From: Saprospiraceae bacterium
GTDB lineage: Bacteria; Bacteroidota; Bacteroidia; Chitinophagales; Saprospiraceae
DNA length: 64,000 bases
Assembly: GCA_020628855.1 (NCBI GenBank)
Contig: JAHDEL010000007.1
Location: 2,719 to 66,718, forward strand
Direction of reading: 5' to 3'
The notes under the pieces are model-generated. The model ran no database searches. It saw nothing but the letters and a program-made list of their open reading frames with translations, and was not told the origin of the DNA. The position numbers and the translations under genes are program-made. Every line of letters begins with the position of its first letter. The first letter of the stretch is position 1. This document shows positions 1-9,341 of the stretch, one piece after another.

Positions 1-972
1 ATTTCAGAAAAAGCTCACCTCATTCTTCCTACTCATAGACTATTAGATGCAGCTTCTGAAAAAGCAAAAGGAAAAGAAAAGATTGGATCCACGTTAAAAG
101 GAATTGGTCCAACTTACATGGATAAAACAGGTCGAAATGGTTTTCGAATGGGAGACCTCTTTAGAACAGATGCTCAGACCAGATACTCAAAACTTAAAGA
201 AAAGCATCTCAGCTTGCTCAACATGTATCCAGAAGTAGATTTTGATCTTGCAGCAGAGGAAAAAGCATGGTGGAAATCGATAGATGAGTTGAAAAACTTG
301 AAAGTTATTGATACTGTATACTTTATTAACGAGGCTATACGATCTGGAAAAAGAGTGTTAGCAGAAGGTGCTCAAGGATCGATGTTAGATATTGATTTTG
401 GCACTTATCCATTTGTCACATCGAGTAATACTGTGACTGCAGGTGTCTGTACTGGACTCGGCATTGCACCAAAGCTTATTGGTAAAGTCATTGGTATATC
501 AAAAGCATATTGCACAAGAGTAGGTTCTGGTCCTTTCCCTTCTGAGTTGCATGATGAAGTTGGCGAATCATTAAGGAAGGCAGGGCACGAATTTGGAGCT
601 ACGACAGGGAGGCCAAGAAGATGTGGTTGGATCGATATACCGCAATTGAAGTATACTATTATGGTGAATGGTGTTGACGAGATAGTACTAACAAAGATGG
701 ATGTGTTAGACATTTTTGATCAAGTCGGTATCGCAACCCATTATGAGGTCAATAATGAACAGACTACCCAACTACCTTATGAATATAATTCGGACCTTTC
801 GGTAAATGTAAAATACCTACATGGGTGGAACGATAGTGTAACTTCTTGCAGAGCTGTGTATGATCTACCAGAGCAAGGTAAAATCTTTGTCAATACATTA
901 CAGCAGTTACTTGGAGTTAATATTAAGCTTATCTCTGTTGGACCCGGAAGAGATGAAATATTCTATGCTTAA
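1..972 (+). CDS. purA: Adenylosuccinate synthetase, 5'-truncated by the window edge
   Basis: GTP-dependent ligation of IMP and aspartate to adenylosuccinate, the first committed step of AMP synthesis in the cytoplasm. The reading frame is open from base 1 and encodes 323 residues; the family is about 420-430 residues, so roughly 100 N-terminal residues, including the GTP-binding P-loop, lie upstream. Visible family motifs are EGAQGSMLDIDFGTYP (window codons 122-137) and TTGRPRRCGW (201-210), which holds the loop that contacts aspartate. The first in-frame ATG at 118 is internal, because the codons before it (HLILPTHRLLD, then GIGPTY) are conserved PurA sequence. The stop overlaps the stop of the convergent amidohydrolase gene by 4 nt. 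Identification is secure. Confidence 0.96.
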   Translation: MSEKAHLILPTHRLLDAASEKAKGKEKIGSTLKGIGPTYMDKTGRNGFRMGDLFRTDAQTRYSKLKEKHLSLLNMYPEVDFDLAAEEKAWWKSIDELKNLKVIDTVYFINEAIRSGKRVLAEGAQGSMLDIDFGTYPFVTSSNTVTAGVCTGLGIAPKLIGKVIGISKAYCTRVGSGPFPSELHDEVGESLRKAGHEFGATTGRPRRCGWIDIPQLKYTIMVNGVDEIVLTKMDVLDIFDQVGIATHYEVNNEQTTQLPYEYNSDLSVNVKYLHGWNDSVTSCRAVYDLPEQGKIFVNTLQQLLGVNIKLISVGPGRDEIFYA

Positions 973-2675
973 TTGTTGGCCTTATATTTTACAGCGCCTC
1001 CGACTAGAGTCATTATAACATTACAAGACAGTATTTCTGAATCAGAGCATGTCAGCAAGTTTTGGTCTAGGACTACGAAGTCAGCATATTTGCCCACTTC
1101 AAGACTGCCTTTATTCGTTTCTTCAAAAGCAGCATAGGCTGCATCAATTGTATAAGATCGAATTGCTTCTTCTCTAGACATAGACTGCTCTGGAAAGAAA
1201 CTCTCTCTCTCATAGAGTGGGTGCTTTCTTGTTACGCTTGCATAGAAGGATGCGAGTGGATCGACATCTTCAACCGGGGCATCAGTCCCATTAATTACTT
1301 TGACACCAGCATCTATGAGGCTCCTCCAAGCATAAGCCCCTTCTCTTGCTCTCTGCTCTCCTAAACGCTTTACAACAAATGGGGCATCGCTTACACAATG
1401 GATAGCTTGCATTGAGGCTATGATGTCCGATTTGGCCATTCTTTCAATGTCATCTGGATGCAGGTGCTGAGCATGTTCAATTCTCCATCTATTGTCTTTG
1501 CTTTCTTTGAGTTTAGAATCATAGACAGTGATAGTTTCCCTGTTTGCTTTATCGCCGATCGCATGCACACAAAGTTGCATTTTGTTTTGTAGTGCAATAT
1601 CTGCAATCTGTTCAACATCTTCTATTGTTGTAGTATTTTGACCGTAGAAGTCAGGCTTGTCACTGTATGGCTCAATTAGCCATGCTCCATGTGCTCCTAA
1701 AGCACCATCAAGCTCAGATTTGATAGCATTGCAAGTAAAGTAACCTCCGCCTACATCTTTCATTTTGTAAGCAGAGAGATCGGATTTGAGATTTTCTATT
1801 CTCTCTCTAAGCATAACCCAAAGACGAAGCTCTAATTCACCTCGCTCGGCAAGGTCTTTATATTTGGAGATTTCAAAGTCTTTGGTTCCAGCATCTTGAA
1901 AAGAGGTAATTCCTTTACTCAAGCATTCTTGTTGAGCTAGTTGAATAGCATCAAGCCAAATACTATCTTTTACTTCTTGACTTTTTGCTGCCAGGTGTCT
2001 TTGATAAGCATTGTAAAAGACACGCATAGCATTCTCCTCAAATACTCCAGTAGGTAACCCATTCTCATCCCTGATAATTTTTCCGCCCAAAGGGTCTGGA
2101 GTTTCCTTGCTAATGCCGACATATTTCATTGCCCTTTCATTGGCGAAGAGTGAATGACCGCTTGCATGAACTAACATTACTGGATACTCTTCAGATATTT
2201 GACTCAATGTAGTATGAGTAGGGTAACCATCATGACTTTGTGTAGGAGCTATTGACCATTTTTCTTGGTGCCATCCCCGACCATAAATCCAATCATCCTC
2301 TGCTGTGATTTGTGCTCTTTCTTTTACTTTTTGGACAATCTGCTGCCAAGAAGTATCTATTAGAAAATTCAAAGATTGTAGACTTGTACCTAAGCCATGA
2401 AAATGCCCGTGTCCTTCAATGAACCCTGGCATGACGAAATGTCCTTGCATGTCAATCACCTTACCTCCCGCTGTTTTCCATTGATTATCATAGTGCAGCT
2501 TGCTAATCTTTTGGTCATTAATTTCTATTGCTTTGAGAGTATTGAGATTTTGCTCTGGACAATAGAATTGTGCATTTGTTATGATAGTGGTTTGCTGAAT
2601 GTCATGGCTATCATTACAGCTATAGATTAATAAAAGAAAGAAAGTTGAAACAATGGATAATCTAGAAGACACCAT
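969..2675 (-). CDS. YtcJ-like amidohydrolase, predicted lipoprotein
   Basis: Metal-dependent hydrolase of the amidohydrolase_3 (YtcJ/NfdA-like) family; substrate unknown, with amide, imidate or formamide-type hydrolysis typical of relatives. The 568-residue protein begins with a hydrophobic signal ending in a lipobox (LLIYSC, Cys20), so it is probably an envelope lipoprotein. Metal-site motifs are visible: HGHFH at 89-93, K319 in the AIKSELDGALG segment (candidate carbamylated lysine), HAIGD at 371-375, H401 in IEHAQH, and TDAPVED at 464-470. It is divergent from the prenyltransferase gene (61-nt gap) and convergent with purA. The ATG at 2675 directly precedes the signal peptide. The fold is confident; the substrate is not. 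Confidence 0.85.
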   Translation of the reverse strand: MVSSRLSIVSTFFLLLIYSCNDSHDIQQTTIITNAQFYCPEQNLNTLKAIEINDQKISKLHYDNQWKTAGGKVIDMQGHFVMPGFIEGHGHFHGLGTSLQSLNFLIDTSWQQIVQKVKERAQITAEDDWIYGRGWHQEKWSIAPTQSHDGYPTHTTLSQISEEYPVMLVHASGHSLFANERAMKYVGISKETPDPLGGKIIRDENGLPTGVFEENAMRVFYNAYQRHLAAKSQEVKDSIWLDAIQLAQQECLSKGITSFQDAGTKDFEISKYKDLAERGELELRLWVMLRERIENLKSDLSAYKMKDVGGGYFTCNAIKSELDGALGAHGAWLIEPYSDKPDFYGQNTTTIEDVEQIADIALQNKMQLCVHAIGDKANRETITVYDSKLKESKDNRWRIEHAQHLHPDDIERMAKSDIIASMQAIHCVSDAPFVVKRLGEQRAREGAYAWRSLIDAGVKVINGTDAPVEDVDPLASFYASVTRKHPLYERESFFPEQSMSREEAIRSYTIDAAYAAFEETNKGSLEVGKYADFVVLDQNLLTCSDSEILSCNVIMTLVGGAVKYKANN

Positions 2676-2718
2676 GGATATAATTTTTGAGATTGAAACT
2701 ATCTAATTCTTGAAGTGT

Positions 2719-2726
2719 TACATTTG
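2719..2726 (+). promoter_or_regulatory. Bacteroidota -7 box TACATTTG for the prenyltransferase gene
   Basis: Exact match to TAnnTTTG. A TTG at 2693-2695 lies 23 nt upstream, the long end of usual spacing. The ATG at 2737 is only 10 nt past the box, so the mRNA would have almost no leader. This argues against the upstream TTG at 2710 as the start codon. Confidence 0.6.
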
Positions 2727-2736
2727 CGCAAACACT

Positions 2737-3720
2737 ATGCTTTTGAAAATATTTCGGCAAGATATTGATTTTTTGAATCAGGCGATGACAACTTTTGATT
2801 GGCCTAAATCTCCGCAAGGTCTCTATGAGCCCATTGAATACTTGTTGTCTCTCGGTGGAAAAAGAATCAGGCCAGTTTTGGTCTTGGCGACAGCTAGGCT
2901 CTTACAAGGAAACTATGATAGGGCTATTGAACCAGCACTTGCAGTAGAGCTATTCCATAATTTTTCATTGATGCATGATGATATTATGGATCAGGCTGAA
3001 TTAAGAAGAGGGCAAGCGACAGTGCACACCAAGTACAATGTCAATACAGGAATACTCAGCGGTGATATGATGCTCATTTATGCCTATAAATGTCTTGCCA
3101 AATTACCTGAGCAATACCAAAGTCCATCTTTCAAGGTTTTTAATAAAATGGCGGAGGAAGTCTGTATAGGTCAGCAAATGGATATGGACTTTGAAGAGAG
3201 TTATACTGTTTCTGTCATGGATTATTTGAAGATGATCGAGCTCAAGACAAGTGTCTTGGTAGGTGCATCTATGCAATTAGGTGCAATAGCATCAAAAGCT
3301 TCTGAGACAGATGCTTTTCATTGTTATGAATTTGGAAAGAACATAGGCATAGCGTTTCAGATACAAGATGACATTCTGGATACATTTGGCGAAAGCCATG
3401 CTGTGGGCAAACGAATAGGAGGTGACATCATTAATAATAAGAAGACGTATCTTTATCTCAAGTCGCTTCAACTCCTTGGAAATCAAGGTAAGGCAAAATT
3501 AACCTCCTTATACGCAGATAAATCAAGTGAAGAAGAACAAAAAATTAAAGAAGTAAAGCAGCTGTTTAACTCTTCTGGGGTCAGAGTCTATGCAGATGAA
3601 CTGAAGAACGAGTATCGATCATTAGCATTGTCACATTTGGATGCAATTACAGGTCTTTCGACAGAAGCAAAGTCTGAATTCCATCATTTCGCTGATTACC
3701 TAGTCAAAAGAGAGTTATAA
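2737..3720 (+). CDS. Polyprenyl (trans-isoprenyl) diphosphate synthase
   Basis: Condenses isopentenyl diphosphate with allylic diphosphates to make a linear prenyl chain for quinone, carotenoid or related lipids. The 327-residue protein has both aspartate-rich motifs: DDIMD at about 81-85 and DDILD at about 211-215, plus GGKRIRP near 40-46. The first motif has no two-residue insertion, unlike typical bacterial FPP synthases. A Phe sits five residues before it, a position that limits chain length in characterised members, so a short or medium product such as GGPP is possible but unproven. An in-frame TTG at 2710 lies upstream of the promoter box, so ATG 2737 is preferred. The 3' end overlaps the convergent acetyltransferase by 6 nt. 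Confidence 0.9.
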   Translation: MLLKIFRQDIDFLNQAMTTFDWPKSPQGLYEPIEYLLSLGGKRIRPVLVLATARLLQGNYDRAIEPALAVELFHNFSLMHDDIMDQAELRRGQATVHTKYNVNTGILSGDMMLIYAYKCLAKLPEQYQSPSFKVFNKMAEEVCIGQQMDMDFEESYTVSVMDYLKMIELKTSVLVGASMQLGAIASKASETDAFHCYEFGKNIGIAFQIQDDILDTFGESHAVGKRIGGDIINNKKTYLYLKSLQLLGNQGKAKLTSLYADKSSEEEQKIKEVKQLFNSSGVRVYADELKNEYRSLALSHLDAITGLSTEAKSEFHHFADYLVKREL

Positions 3721-4158
3721 ATACAGTTTTCCATTGTACCAGTTTTGTTCGATGGTAGCTCCTTTTCTTTTATAGAAAGATTGGGCTCTTTGATTCCAAT
3801 CCAAGACTTGCCATTTAGTGAGAATACAACCTAGTGTATTACAATGCTCTATGAAAGCATCAAACAGTCTGTCACCAACTTTCTGACTGCGGTAAGCTTC
3901 TCTGACATAGAAGTCTTCCAGATACATCATTTTGCCTTTCCAAGTGCTAAAAGCATAGTAATAGATCATCATCCCAATAATCTGATTGTCGTTTTCGGCA
4001 ACCAAACAAAAAATCCTGCCATCATTAAATGCAGTATTATAGTCTGCTAGAGTTGCAGTAACAGCGTCAGGCTCTCTTTCAAAGACAGCAAGCTCAACGA
4101 CAAGATTATAGATCGATTCGATATCATTTTGGTTGCCTTTTCTAACAGTTATTTTCAT
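3715..4158 (-). CDS. GNAT N-acetyltransferase, diamine acetyltransferase-like
   Basis: A 147-residue single-domain acetyl-CoA-dependent N-acetyltransferase. The N-terminus (ITVRKGNQNDIESIYNLV) and the FEREPDAV segment at 26-33 resemble the spermidine/spermine and thialysine acetyltransferase branch. YLEDFYV at 79-85 followed by R90-S-Q-K-V-G95 is the acetyl-CoA binding motif A. The C-terminal WNQRAQSFYKRKGA segment is the usual motif B. The acceptor is probably a small amine, inferred only from family resemblance. It is convergent with the prenyltransferase gene and divergent from rpsL. A TACATTTA box at 4165-4172 on the minus strand lies 6 nt before the ATG. Confidence 0.85.
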   Translation of the reverse strand: MKITVRKGNQNDIESIYNLVVELAVFEREPDAVTATLADYNTAFNDGRIFCLVAENDNQIIGMMIYYYAFSTWKGKMMYLEDFYVREAYRSQKVGDRLFDAFIEHCNTLGCILTKWQVLDWNQRAQSFYKRKGATIEQNWYNGKLYL

Positions 4159-4164
4159 TGGTTG

Positions 4165-4172
4165 TAAATGTA
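4165..4172 (-). promoter_or_regulatory. Possible -7 box (TACATTTA) for the GNAT gene
   Basis: One mismatch to TAnnTTTG, and no good -33 TTG at the right spacing. If used, the transcript would start at or next to the ATG at 4158. Weak call. Confidence 0.3.
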
Positions 4173-4179
4173 AAATAGG

Positions 4180-4211
4180 TTTGAATTAGTGAGAAATAAA
4201 TTATACTTTTG
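4180..4211 (+). promoter_or_regulatory. Promoter of the rpsL-rpsG-fusA cluster
   Basis: TTTG at 4180-4183, a 20-nt spacer, then TACTTTTG at 4204-4211: a near-ideal Bacteroidota housekeeping promoter. It leaves a leader of roughly 40 nt before the rpsL ATG. It lies in the divergent gap with the acetyltransferase gene. Confidence 0.75.
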
Positions 4212-4260
4212 CATTCTCTTTGAAAAAAGGGTTTTTTGATAAATGTAAATCTAACGAAAT

Positions 4261-4632
4261 ATGCCTACTATAAATCAGTTGGTAAGAAAAGGAAGGAAGA
4301 AGATTGTAACGAAGAGTAAGTCGAGAGCTTTGGACTCATCTCCGCAGAAAAGAGGAGTGTGTACAAGAGTGTATACGACGACGCCTAAAAAACCAAACTC
4401 AGCTTTGAGAAAAGTTGCGAAAGTGAGGTTGACCAATGGGATAGAGGTTATTGCATATATTCCAGGAGAAGGACATAATCTTCAAGAGCACTCTATAGTA
4501 TTGTTGCGTGGAGGTAGAGTAAAGGATCTTCCTGGTGTTAGATACACAATCGTTAGGGGAGCGCTGGATACAGCAGGTGTAGAAGGTAGATTACAAAGTA
4601 GATCAAAATATGGAGCTAAGACTCCTAAATAA
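4261..4632 (+). CDS. rpsL: 30S ribosomal protein S12 (uS12)
   Basis: Decoding-centre protein of the small subunit, 123 residues, the usual length. The conserved [18 protein letters not shown] loop and [12 protein letters not shown] segment are intact. Lysines occupy the positions where streptomycin-resistance mutations occur (K43/K44 and K88), so the sequence looks wild type. First gene of the block; rpsG follows after 27 nt and fusA after that, the classic str order. No Shine-Dalgarno motif precedes the ATG, as is normal in this phylum. Confidence 0.98.
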   Translation: MPTINQLVRKGRKKIVTKSKSRALDSSPQKRGVCTRVYTTTPKKPNSALRKVAKVRLTNGIEVIAYIPGEGHNLQEHSIVLLRGGRVKDLPGVRYTIVRGALDTAGVEGRLQSRSKYGAKTPK

Positions 4633-4659
4633 TAATTTCAGAGTTTTTTAGAAAAGCGC

Positions 4660-5127
4660 ATGAGAAAAAGAAAGCCAAAAAAGAGAATAATCAATCCGGA
4701 TCCTAGATATAATGATCCATTGGTAACACAGTTTGTCAATAACTTAATGTGGGCAGGTAAGAAAAGCACAGCATTTGCGATTTTTTACGATGCGCTCGAT
4801 CTTGTGAAATCAAGAACTGGTGAAGACCCATATGAGACTTGGAAGGCAGCTCTTAACAATATTACGCCGCAAGTTGAGGTAAGAAGTAAAAGGATTGGTG
4901 GTTCTACTTTCCAGATTCCAACAGAAATCAGAAATAGTAGAAGAGTGAGTATTGGGATGAAGTGGTTGATTAAGTATTCTAGATTGAGAAGTGGAAAAGG
5001 AATGGCAGATAAGTTAGCATCAGAAATTGTTGCAGCGAGCAAAGGAGAAGGAGCTGGTGTTAAGAAAAAAGAAGACACACATAGAATGGCAGAAGCAAAC
5101 AGAGCTTTTGCGCATTTTAGAAGATAA
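4660..5127 (+). CDS. rpsG: 30S ribosomal protein S7 (uS7)
   Basis: Primary assembly protein of the 30S head that binds the 3' major domain of 16S rRNA and contacts tRNA at the E site. It has 155 residues, standard length, with the basic N-terminus (MRKRKPKKR), the ESTFQIP-type hairpin seen here as [12 protein letters not shown], and the terminal RAFAHFRR. It sits between rpsL and fusA in the str-type cluster, 34 nt before fusA, and is very likely cotranscribed from the promoter ahead of rpsL. Confidence 0.98.
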   Translation: MRKRKPKKRIINPDPRYNDPLVTQFVNNLMWAGKKSTAFAIFYDALDLVKSRTGEDPYETWKAALNNITPQVEVRSKRIGGSTFQIPTEIRNSRRVSIGMKWLIKYSRLRSGKGMADKLASEIVAASKGEGAGVKKKEDTHRMAEANRAFAHFRR

Positions 5128-5161
5128 TATTCAGACACTATAACTATAACATTACAAACCT

Positions 5162-7294
5162 ATGTCTAATCTAAAGTTTACCAGAAATATTGGTATTGCT
5201 GCTCACATTGATGCAGGAAAGACAACAACAACGGAAAGGATTCTTTATTACACTGGTCTTAGTCATAAAATTGGTGAGGTGCACGATGGTGCTGCAACAA
5301 TGGACTGGATGGAGCAGGAGCAAGAAAGAGGTATTACTATTACTTCAGCTGCAACAAAGACTAACTGGAATTGGAAAGGTCAGGATTATCCAATGAACAT
5401 CATTGATACTCCAGGCCACGTAGATTTTACAGTAGAGGTGAATAGGTCATTGAGAGTACTTGATGGACTTGTATTCCTTTTTTGTGCTGTTAGTGGTGTA
5501 GAGCCGCAGTCAGAAACTAACTGGAGACTAGCGGACAACTACAAAGTTCCTCGTATTGGATTTGTCAATAAGATGGATAGATCAGGAGCAGACTTCTTTA
5601 GTGTAGTCAATGATGTTAAAGAAAAATTAGGTTCTGAAGCAATTCCTCTCCAGGTGCCAATCGGTGCCGAGGAAACATTCAAAGGTGTGGTGGATCTCAT
5701 CACAGGAAAAGCCATTATCTGGAATGATAATGATATGGGTATGACTTTCGAGGAAGTGCCTATTCCAGAAGACCTTAAGGGCATCGTTTCTGAGTGGAGA
5801 GAAAAACTACTTGAAGCGGTTGCAGAATATGATGATACATTGATGGAGAAATTCTTTGATGATCCGGATAGTATCACAGAAGAAGAAATGATTAATGCAG
5901 TAAGAGGTGCAGTGTTGGATGCAAAGTTTGTCCCAATGATGTGTGGTTCTGCATTTAAGAATAAAGGTGTACAAGCAGTTTTGGATGCTGTATGTGCTTT
6001 TTTACCATCACCACTAGATGTGGAGGCTGTCACAGGAACCAATCCAAAGACTGATGCAGAAGAGGTAAGAAAAGCAGATGCTAATGAGCCATTTTGCGCA
6101 CTAGCATTTAAGATTGCTACTGACCCATATGTAGGTAGATTAGCATTCTTTAGAGTGTATTCAGGTACACTGAAAGCAGGATCTTATATTCTCAATACCA
6201 GAACAGGTAAGAAAGAAAGAATTTCAAGGTTATTCCAAATGCACTCAAATAAGCAAAACTCTGTTGAGCAAGTTAGTGCAGGAGATATTGCTGCAGGTGT
6301 AGGATTTAAAGACTTAAGAACAGGAGATACACTTTGTGAAGAAGATAAGCCAATTGTACTTGAGTCAATGGTGTTCCCAGATCCAGTAATCGGAGTTGCT
6401 GTGGAGCCTAAGAGTCAAAAAGATCTTGATAAATTGGGTATGGCTTTAGCTAAGTTAGCTGAAGAAGATCCAACTTTCAGAGTGAGATATGATGAAGATA
6501 CTAATCAGACTATCATCTCTGGTATGGGAGAGTTACATCTTGAGATTATTGTTGATAGATTGAGAAGGGAATTTAAAGTAGAGTGTAATCAAGGTGCTCC
6601 TCAAGTTAGTTATAAAGAGGCATTGACGAACACAACTGACCACACAGAAAGGTTGAAGAAACAGTCTGGTGGATCAGGTCTATTTGCTCAAATGAGTTTT
6701 GAAATTGGGCCGGCAGATCAAGAATTCTTAGATTCTGATGAGTTTAAGAATGGTAAGACTAGAATACAGTTTGAGAATAAGATTTTCGGTGGATCTATTC
6801 CAAAAGAATATATCCCATCTGTATTAAAAGGCTTTAATCAAATGATGGATAATGGTATTCTTGCAGGATATAGCATGGATAGCATGAAAGTAAAGCTCTA
6901 TGATGGTCAGACTCACGCAGTCGATTCTAAGCCTATTGCATTTGAGTTATGCGCAAAGGATGGATTTAAAGCTGCAGCGCCTTCATGTAAGCCAGTGTTA
7001 CTGGAGCCAATGATGAAATTAGAAGTAATTACTCCTGAGGAATATGTTGGTAGTGTGATAGGTGACTTGAATAGAAGAAGAGGATTGCCAAAGGGACAAG
7101 ATCAAAAGTCTGGCGGAGCAGTCTCAATTCAAGCAGAGGTTCCACTTGCAGAAATGTTTGGATATGTTACTCAATTGAGAACGATTACTTCAGGTAGAGC
7201 AAGTAGTACGATGGAATTTTCTCACTTTGCGCCAGCACCGAAAGGTATTGCAGAAGAAGTTATTGCAAAGGCGAAGGGAGAAGTTAATGTATAG
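5162..7294 (+). CDS. fusA: Elongation factor G
   Basis: GTPase that drives ribosomal translocation and, with RRF, ribosome recycling. The 710 residues include the GTPase motifs AHIDAGKTT (14-22), RGITIT (switch I region), DTPGH (82-86) and NKMD (136-139). These are followed by the domain II-V regions, with [11 protein letters not shown] in domain III and the [15 protein letters not shown] segment in domain V. Length and motif set fit a canonical translational EF-G rather than a shortened paralogue. It is third in the rpsL-rpsG-fusA cluster. A separate promoter box lies in the 65-nt gap before rpsJ, so S10-cluster transcription may be boosted after fusA. Confidence 0.98.
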   Translation: MSNLKFTRNIGIAAHIDAGKTTTTERILYYTGLSHKIGEVHDGAATMDWMEQEQERGITITSAATKTNWNWKGQDYPMNIIDTPGHVDFTVEVNRSLRVLDGLVFLFCAVSGVEPQSETNWRLADNYKVPRIGFVNKMDRSGADFFSVVNDVKEKLGSEAIPLQVPIGAEETFKGVVDLITGKAIIWNDNDMGMTFEEVPIPEDLKGIVSEWREKLLEAVAEYDDTLMEKFFDDPDSITEEEMINAVRGAVLDAKFVPMMCGSAFKNKGVQAVLDAVCAFLPSPLDVEAVTGTNPKTDAEEVRKADANEPFCALAFKIATDPYVGRLAFFRVYSGTLKAGSYILNTRTGKKERISRLFQMHSNKQNSVEQVSAGDIAAGVGFKDLRTGDTLCEEDKPIVLESMVFPDPVIGVAVEPKSQKDLDKLGMALAKLAEEDPTFRVRYDEDTNQTIISGMGELHLEIIVDRLRREFKVECNQGAPQVSYKEALTNTTDHTERLKKQSGGSGLFAQMSFEIGPADQEFLDSDEFKNGKTRIQFENKIFGGSIPKEYIPSVLKGFNQMMDNGILAGYSMDSMKVKLYDGQTHAVDSKPIAFELCAKDGFKAAAPSCKPVLLEPMMKLEVITPEEYVGSVIGDLNRRRGLPKGQDQKSGGAVSIQAEVPLAEMFGYVTQLRTITSGRASSTMEFSHFAPAPKGIAEEVIAKAKGEVNV

Positions 7295-7320
7295 AAATTA
7301 GGATTAGATAAAAAAAAGGG

Positions 7321-7328
7321 TATCTTTG
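7321..7328 (+). promoter_or_regulatory. -7 box TATCTTTG before rpsJ
   Basis: Exact TAnnTTTG match in the fusA-rpsJ gap, 31 nt before the ATG. The -33 position offers only TTA (7298-7300, 20-nt spacer), so the promoter is probably moderate. It would restart transcription at the S10 cluster. Confidence 0.5.
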
Positions 7329-7359
7329 TGCCCGCAAAAATAAATACTCATTAAGGGTT

Positions 7360-7668
7360 ATGAATCAAAAAATTAGGATTAAGCTCCGTTCTTACGACCA
7401 CAATTTAGTGGACAAGAGTACTGAGAAAATCGTTAAGACGGTGAAAAATAGTGGGGCCGTAATTTCCGGTCCGATTCCGCTGCCCACGAAGAAAGAAGTA
7501 TTTACTGTGTTGAAATCTCCACATGTAAATAAGAAATCTCGTGAACAGTTTCAATTGAGGACACACAAACGTCTTATCGAGATTTTCACACCGACACAAA
7601 AGACAGTAGACGCATTGTCTAAATTGGAATTGCCAAGCGGTGTAGACATTCAGGTGAAGCTCACCTAA
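7360..7668 (+). CDS. rpsJ: 30S ribosomal protein S10 (uS10, NusE)
   Basis: Small-subunit head protein that also acts as NusE, bridging NusG/NusB to transcription complexes. It has 102 residues, with the conserved [16 protein letters not shown] start, the GPIPLPTK loop and [19 protein letters not shown]. It opens the S10-type cluster after its own probable promoter. The gap to rplC is 76 nt if rplC begins at its conserved Met. Confidence 0.98.
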   Translation: MNQKIRIKLRSYDHNLVDKSTEKIVKTVKNSGAVISGPIPLPTKKEVFTVLKSPHVNKKSREQFQLRTHKRLIEIFTPTQKTVDALSKLELPSGVDIQVKLT

Positions 7669-7744
7669 GTTTTTGATTTAAAAGAATATTGTATTAGTCG
7701 GTATAGCATATGTTATGCCTGCACCATCAAAATGTATTTTTGAT

Positions 7745-8365
7745 ATGAATGGACTAATTGGAAAGAAAATTGGTATGACTAGCGTCTTTGGAGAAGACGG
7801 TAGTAATGTCGCATGTACTATTGTTGAAGCATTGCCTAACAAGGTTGTGCAAGTCAAAGATCAGGACAGCGACGGATATAATTCTGTGCAGCTAGGTTAT
7901 GGAGCTGCGAAAGATAAGAATGTCACAAAACCTATGAGAGGTCATTTTGACAAAGCTGGAGTCGATCCAGTGAAAACACTTGTAGAGTTTAGAGACTTCG
8001 AAATTGAAAAAAGAGTAGGAGATAATGTCACTATTGAAGATGTTTTCGAAGAAGGTGATATTGTCAATGCTATAGGCACTAGTAAGGGTAAGGGTTTTCA
8101 AGGTGTTGTGAAGAGACATGGCTTTAAAGGTGTTGGAGATGCAACACACGGTCAACACAACCGACAAAGAGCTCCTGGATCAATTGGTGCAGGTTCAACG
8201 CCATCTCGTGTATACAAAGGAATGCGAATGGCCGGACAAGATGGAGGAAGAAGAGTAAAAGTGAGAAACCTTAGAATTGTCAAAGTGCTAAGTGAGAAGA
8301 ATTTGATTCTTGTACAAGGTGCAGTGCCAGGGCATAAGGGATCTTTAGTAATTATAGAAAAGTAG
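7745..8365 (+). CDS. rplC: 50S ribosomal protein L3 (uL3)
   Basis: Large-subunit assembly protein near the peptidyl-transferase centre. From ATG 7745 it has 206 residues and begins [15 protein letters not shown], the family's normal N-terminus. An in-frame ATG at 7715 would add ten unconserved residues ([10 protein letters not shown]) and is less likely, but it cannot be excluded by sequence alone. The characteristic [16 protein letters not shown] segment, carrying the glutamine that is methylated in other bacteria, and [15 protein letters not shown] are present. rplD follows after 12 nt. Confidence 0.95.
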   Translation: MNGLIGKKIGMTSVFGEDGSNVACTIVEALPNKVVQVKDQDSDGYNSVQLGYGAAKDKNVTKPMRGHFDKAGVDPVKTLVEFRDFEIEKRVGDNVTIEDVFEEGDIVNAIGTSKGKGFQGVVKRHGFKGVGDATHGQHNRQRAPGSIGAGSTPSRVYKGMRMAGQDGGRRVKVRNLRIVKVLSEKNLILVQGAVPGHKGSLVIIEK

Positions 8366-8377
8366 ATAAGCATTATC

Positions 8378-9001
8378 ATGAAAGTAGATGTATTAAATAT
8401 TAGCGGAGGAGTAGCAAAGTCAGTTGACCTTCCTGAAGATATTTTTGGTATTGAGCCGAATGAGCATGCTATGTATTTAGCAGTAAAGTCTTATCAAGCT
8501 TCCCAAAGACAAGGAACGCATAAAGCAAAAGAGAGAGGAGAGATTACTGGTTCAACGAAGAAGTTAAAGAGACAAAAGGGTACGGGTACAGCAAGAGCTG
8601 GATCAATAAAGAGTCCTGTATTTAGAGGCGGTGGTAGAATATTTGGCCCAAGACCAAGAAAGTATTCTGTGAAGTTGAATAAGAAAGTGGCACAATTAGC
8701 TAGAAAGTCTGCCTTTTCGCAGAGATTGGCTTCAGGTAATCTTAAGGTAGTAGAAGATTTTACTTTCAGCGAGCCTAAGACAAAGGAGTATATGTCTGTG
8801 TTAGACAATATGAAGATACAGGATGCAAAATCAATTTTCGTATTAGGCGACTATGACAAGAATCTCTATTTATCAAGCAGAAATGTACCGAATTCAAAAG
8901 TGATCAACGTAAGCGAATTAAGTACATATGATCTTATCGCAGCAAGAGAAGTGATACTAAGTGAAGGTGCGATAGATAAAATAAAAGAAACATTTGCGTA
9001 A
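8378..9001 (+). CDS. rplD: 50S ribosomal protein L4 (uL4)
   Basis: Lines the nascent-peptide exit tunnel with L22 and nucleates 50S assembly. 207 residues. The tunnel-loop signature QKGTGTARAGS and GGGRIFGPRPRKY are conserved. In Escherichia coli L4 autoregulates the S10 operon through its leader, but no comparable leader structure was recognised here. rplW follows after 16 nt in the usual rplC-D-W-B order. Confidence 0.97.
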   Translation: MKVDVLNISGGVAKSVDLPEDIFGIEPNEHAMYLAVKSYQASQRQGTHKAKERGEITGSTKKLKRQKGTGTARAGSIKSPVFRGGGRIFGPRPRKYSVKLNKKVAQLARKSAFSQRLASGNLKVVEDFTFSEPKTKEYMSVLDNMKIQDAKSIFVLGDYDKNLYLSSRNVPNSKVINVSELSTYDLIAAREVILSEGAIDKIKETFA

Positions 9002-9017
9002 GCATAATTGAGTAAAC

Positions 9018-9311
9018 ATGAATAATCAAGTATTAATCAAGCCAATTATTTCTGAAAAGTCCGAAAGACTTTCTGGAATGTTAGGTCAATACAGTTTTGT
9101 TGTTGACAAAAAGGCAAACAAGTTGCAGATTAAAGATGCTGTTGAAAAGCAGTATGGCGTAACTGTAAGTAGAGTGAATACCGCAATTATGCCTTCTAAA
9201 TCAAAGAGTAGAAATACACGTTCCGGATTATTGAAAGGAAGAGTGAGTGCCTATAAAAAGGCAATTGTAACTCTTGCTGAAGGAGAGGAGCTTGATTTCT
9301 TTGGAGAATAA
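9018..9311 (+). CDS. rplW: 50S ribosomal protein L23 (uL23)
   Basis: Tunnel-exit protein that docks trigger factor and SRP. 97 residues, including the conserved VLIKPIISEKSE start and YSFVVDKKANKLQIKDAVE. A lysine- and arginine-rich extended loop lies at about 57-75. It sits between rplD and rplB with short gaps. Nothing unusual was seen. Confidence 0.97.
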   Translation: MNNQVLIKPIISEKSERLSGMLGQYSFVVDKKANKLQIKDAVEKQYGVTVSRVNTAIMPSKSKSRNTRSGLLKGRVSAYKKAIVTLAEGEELDFFGE

Positions 9312-9341
9312 AAATTAATAGACTGTAGACAATAGTATATT

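Noticed and set aside
118-972. ATG at 118 as the purA start
   Set aside because: The codons from base 1 to 117 are conserved PurA sequence in the same frame; the true start is outside the window.
2710-2736. TTG start for the prenyltransferase 27 nt upstream of ATG 2737
   Set aside because: It lies upstream of and across the -7 box TACATTTG, so it would not be in the mRNA, and the added residues are not conserved.
5539-6042. 167-codon open frame antisense to fusA
   Set aside because: Serine/threonine-rich reverse image of a conserved gene, with no recognisable feature.
7735-7742. TATTTTTG immediately before the rplC ATG as a promoter
   Set aside because: It matches TAnnTTTG but ends 2 nt before the ATG, so transcription would begin inside the start codon; probably chance in AT-rich sequence.
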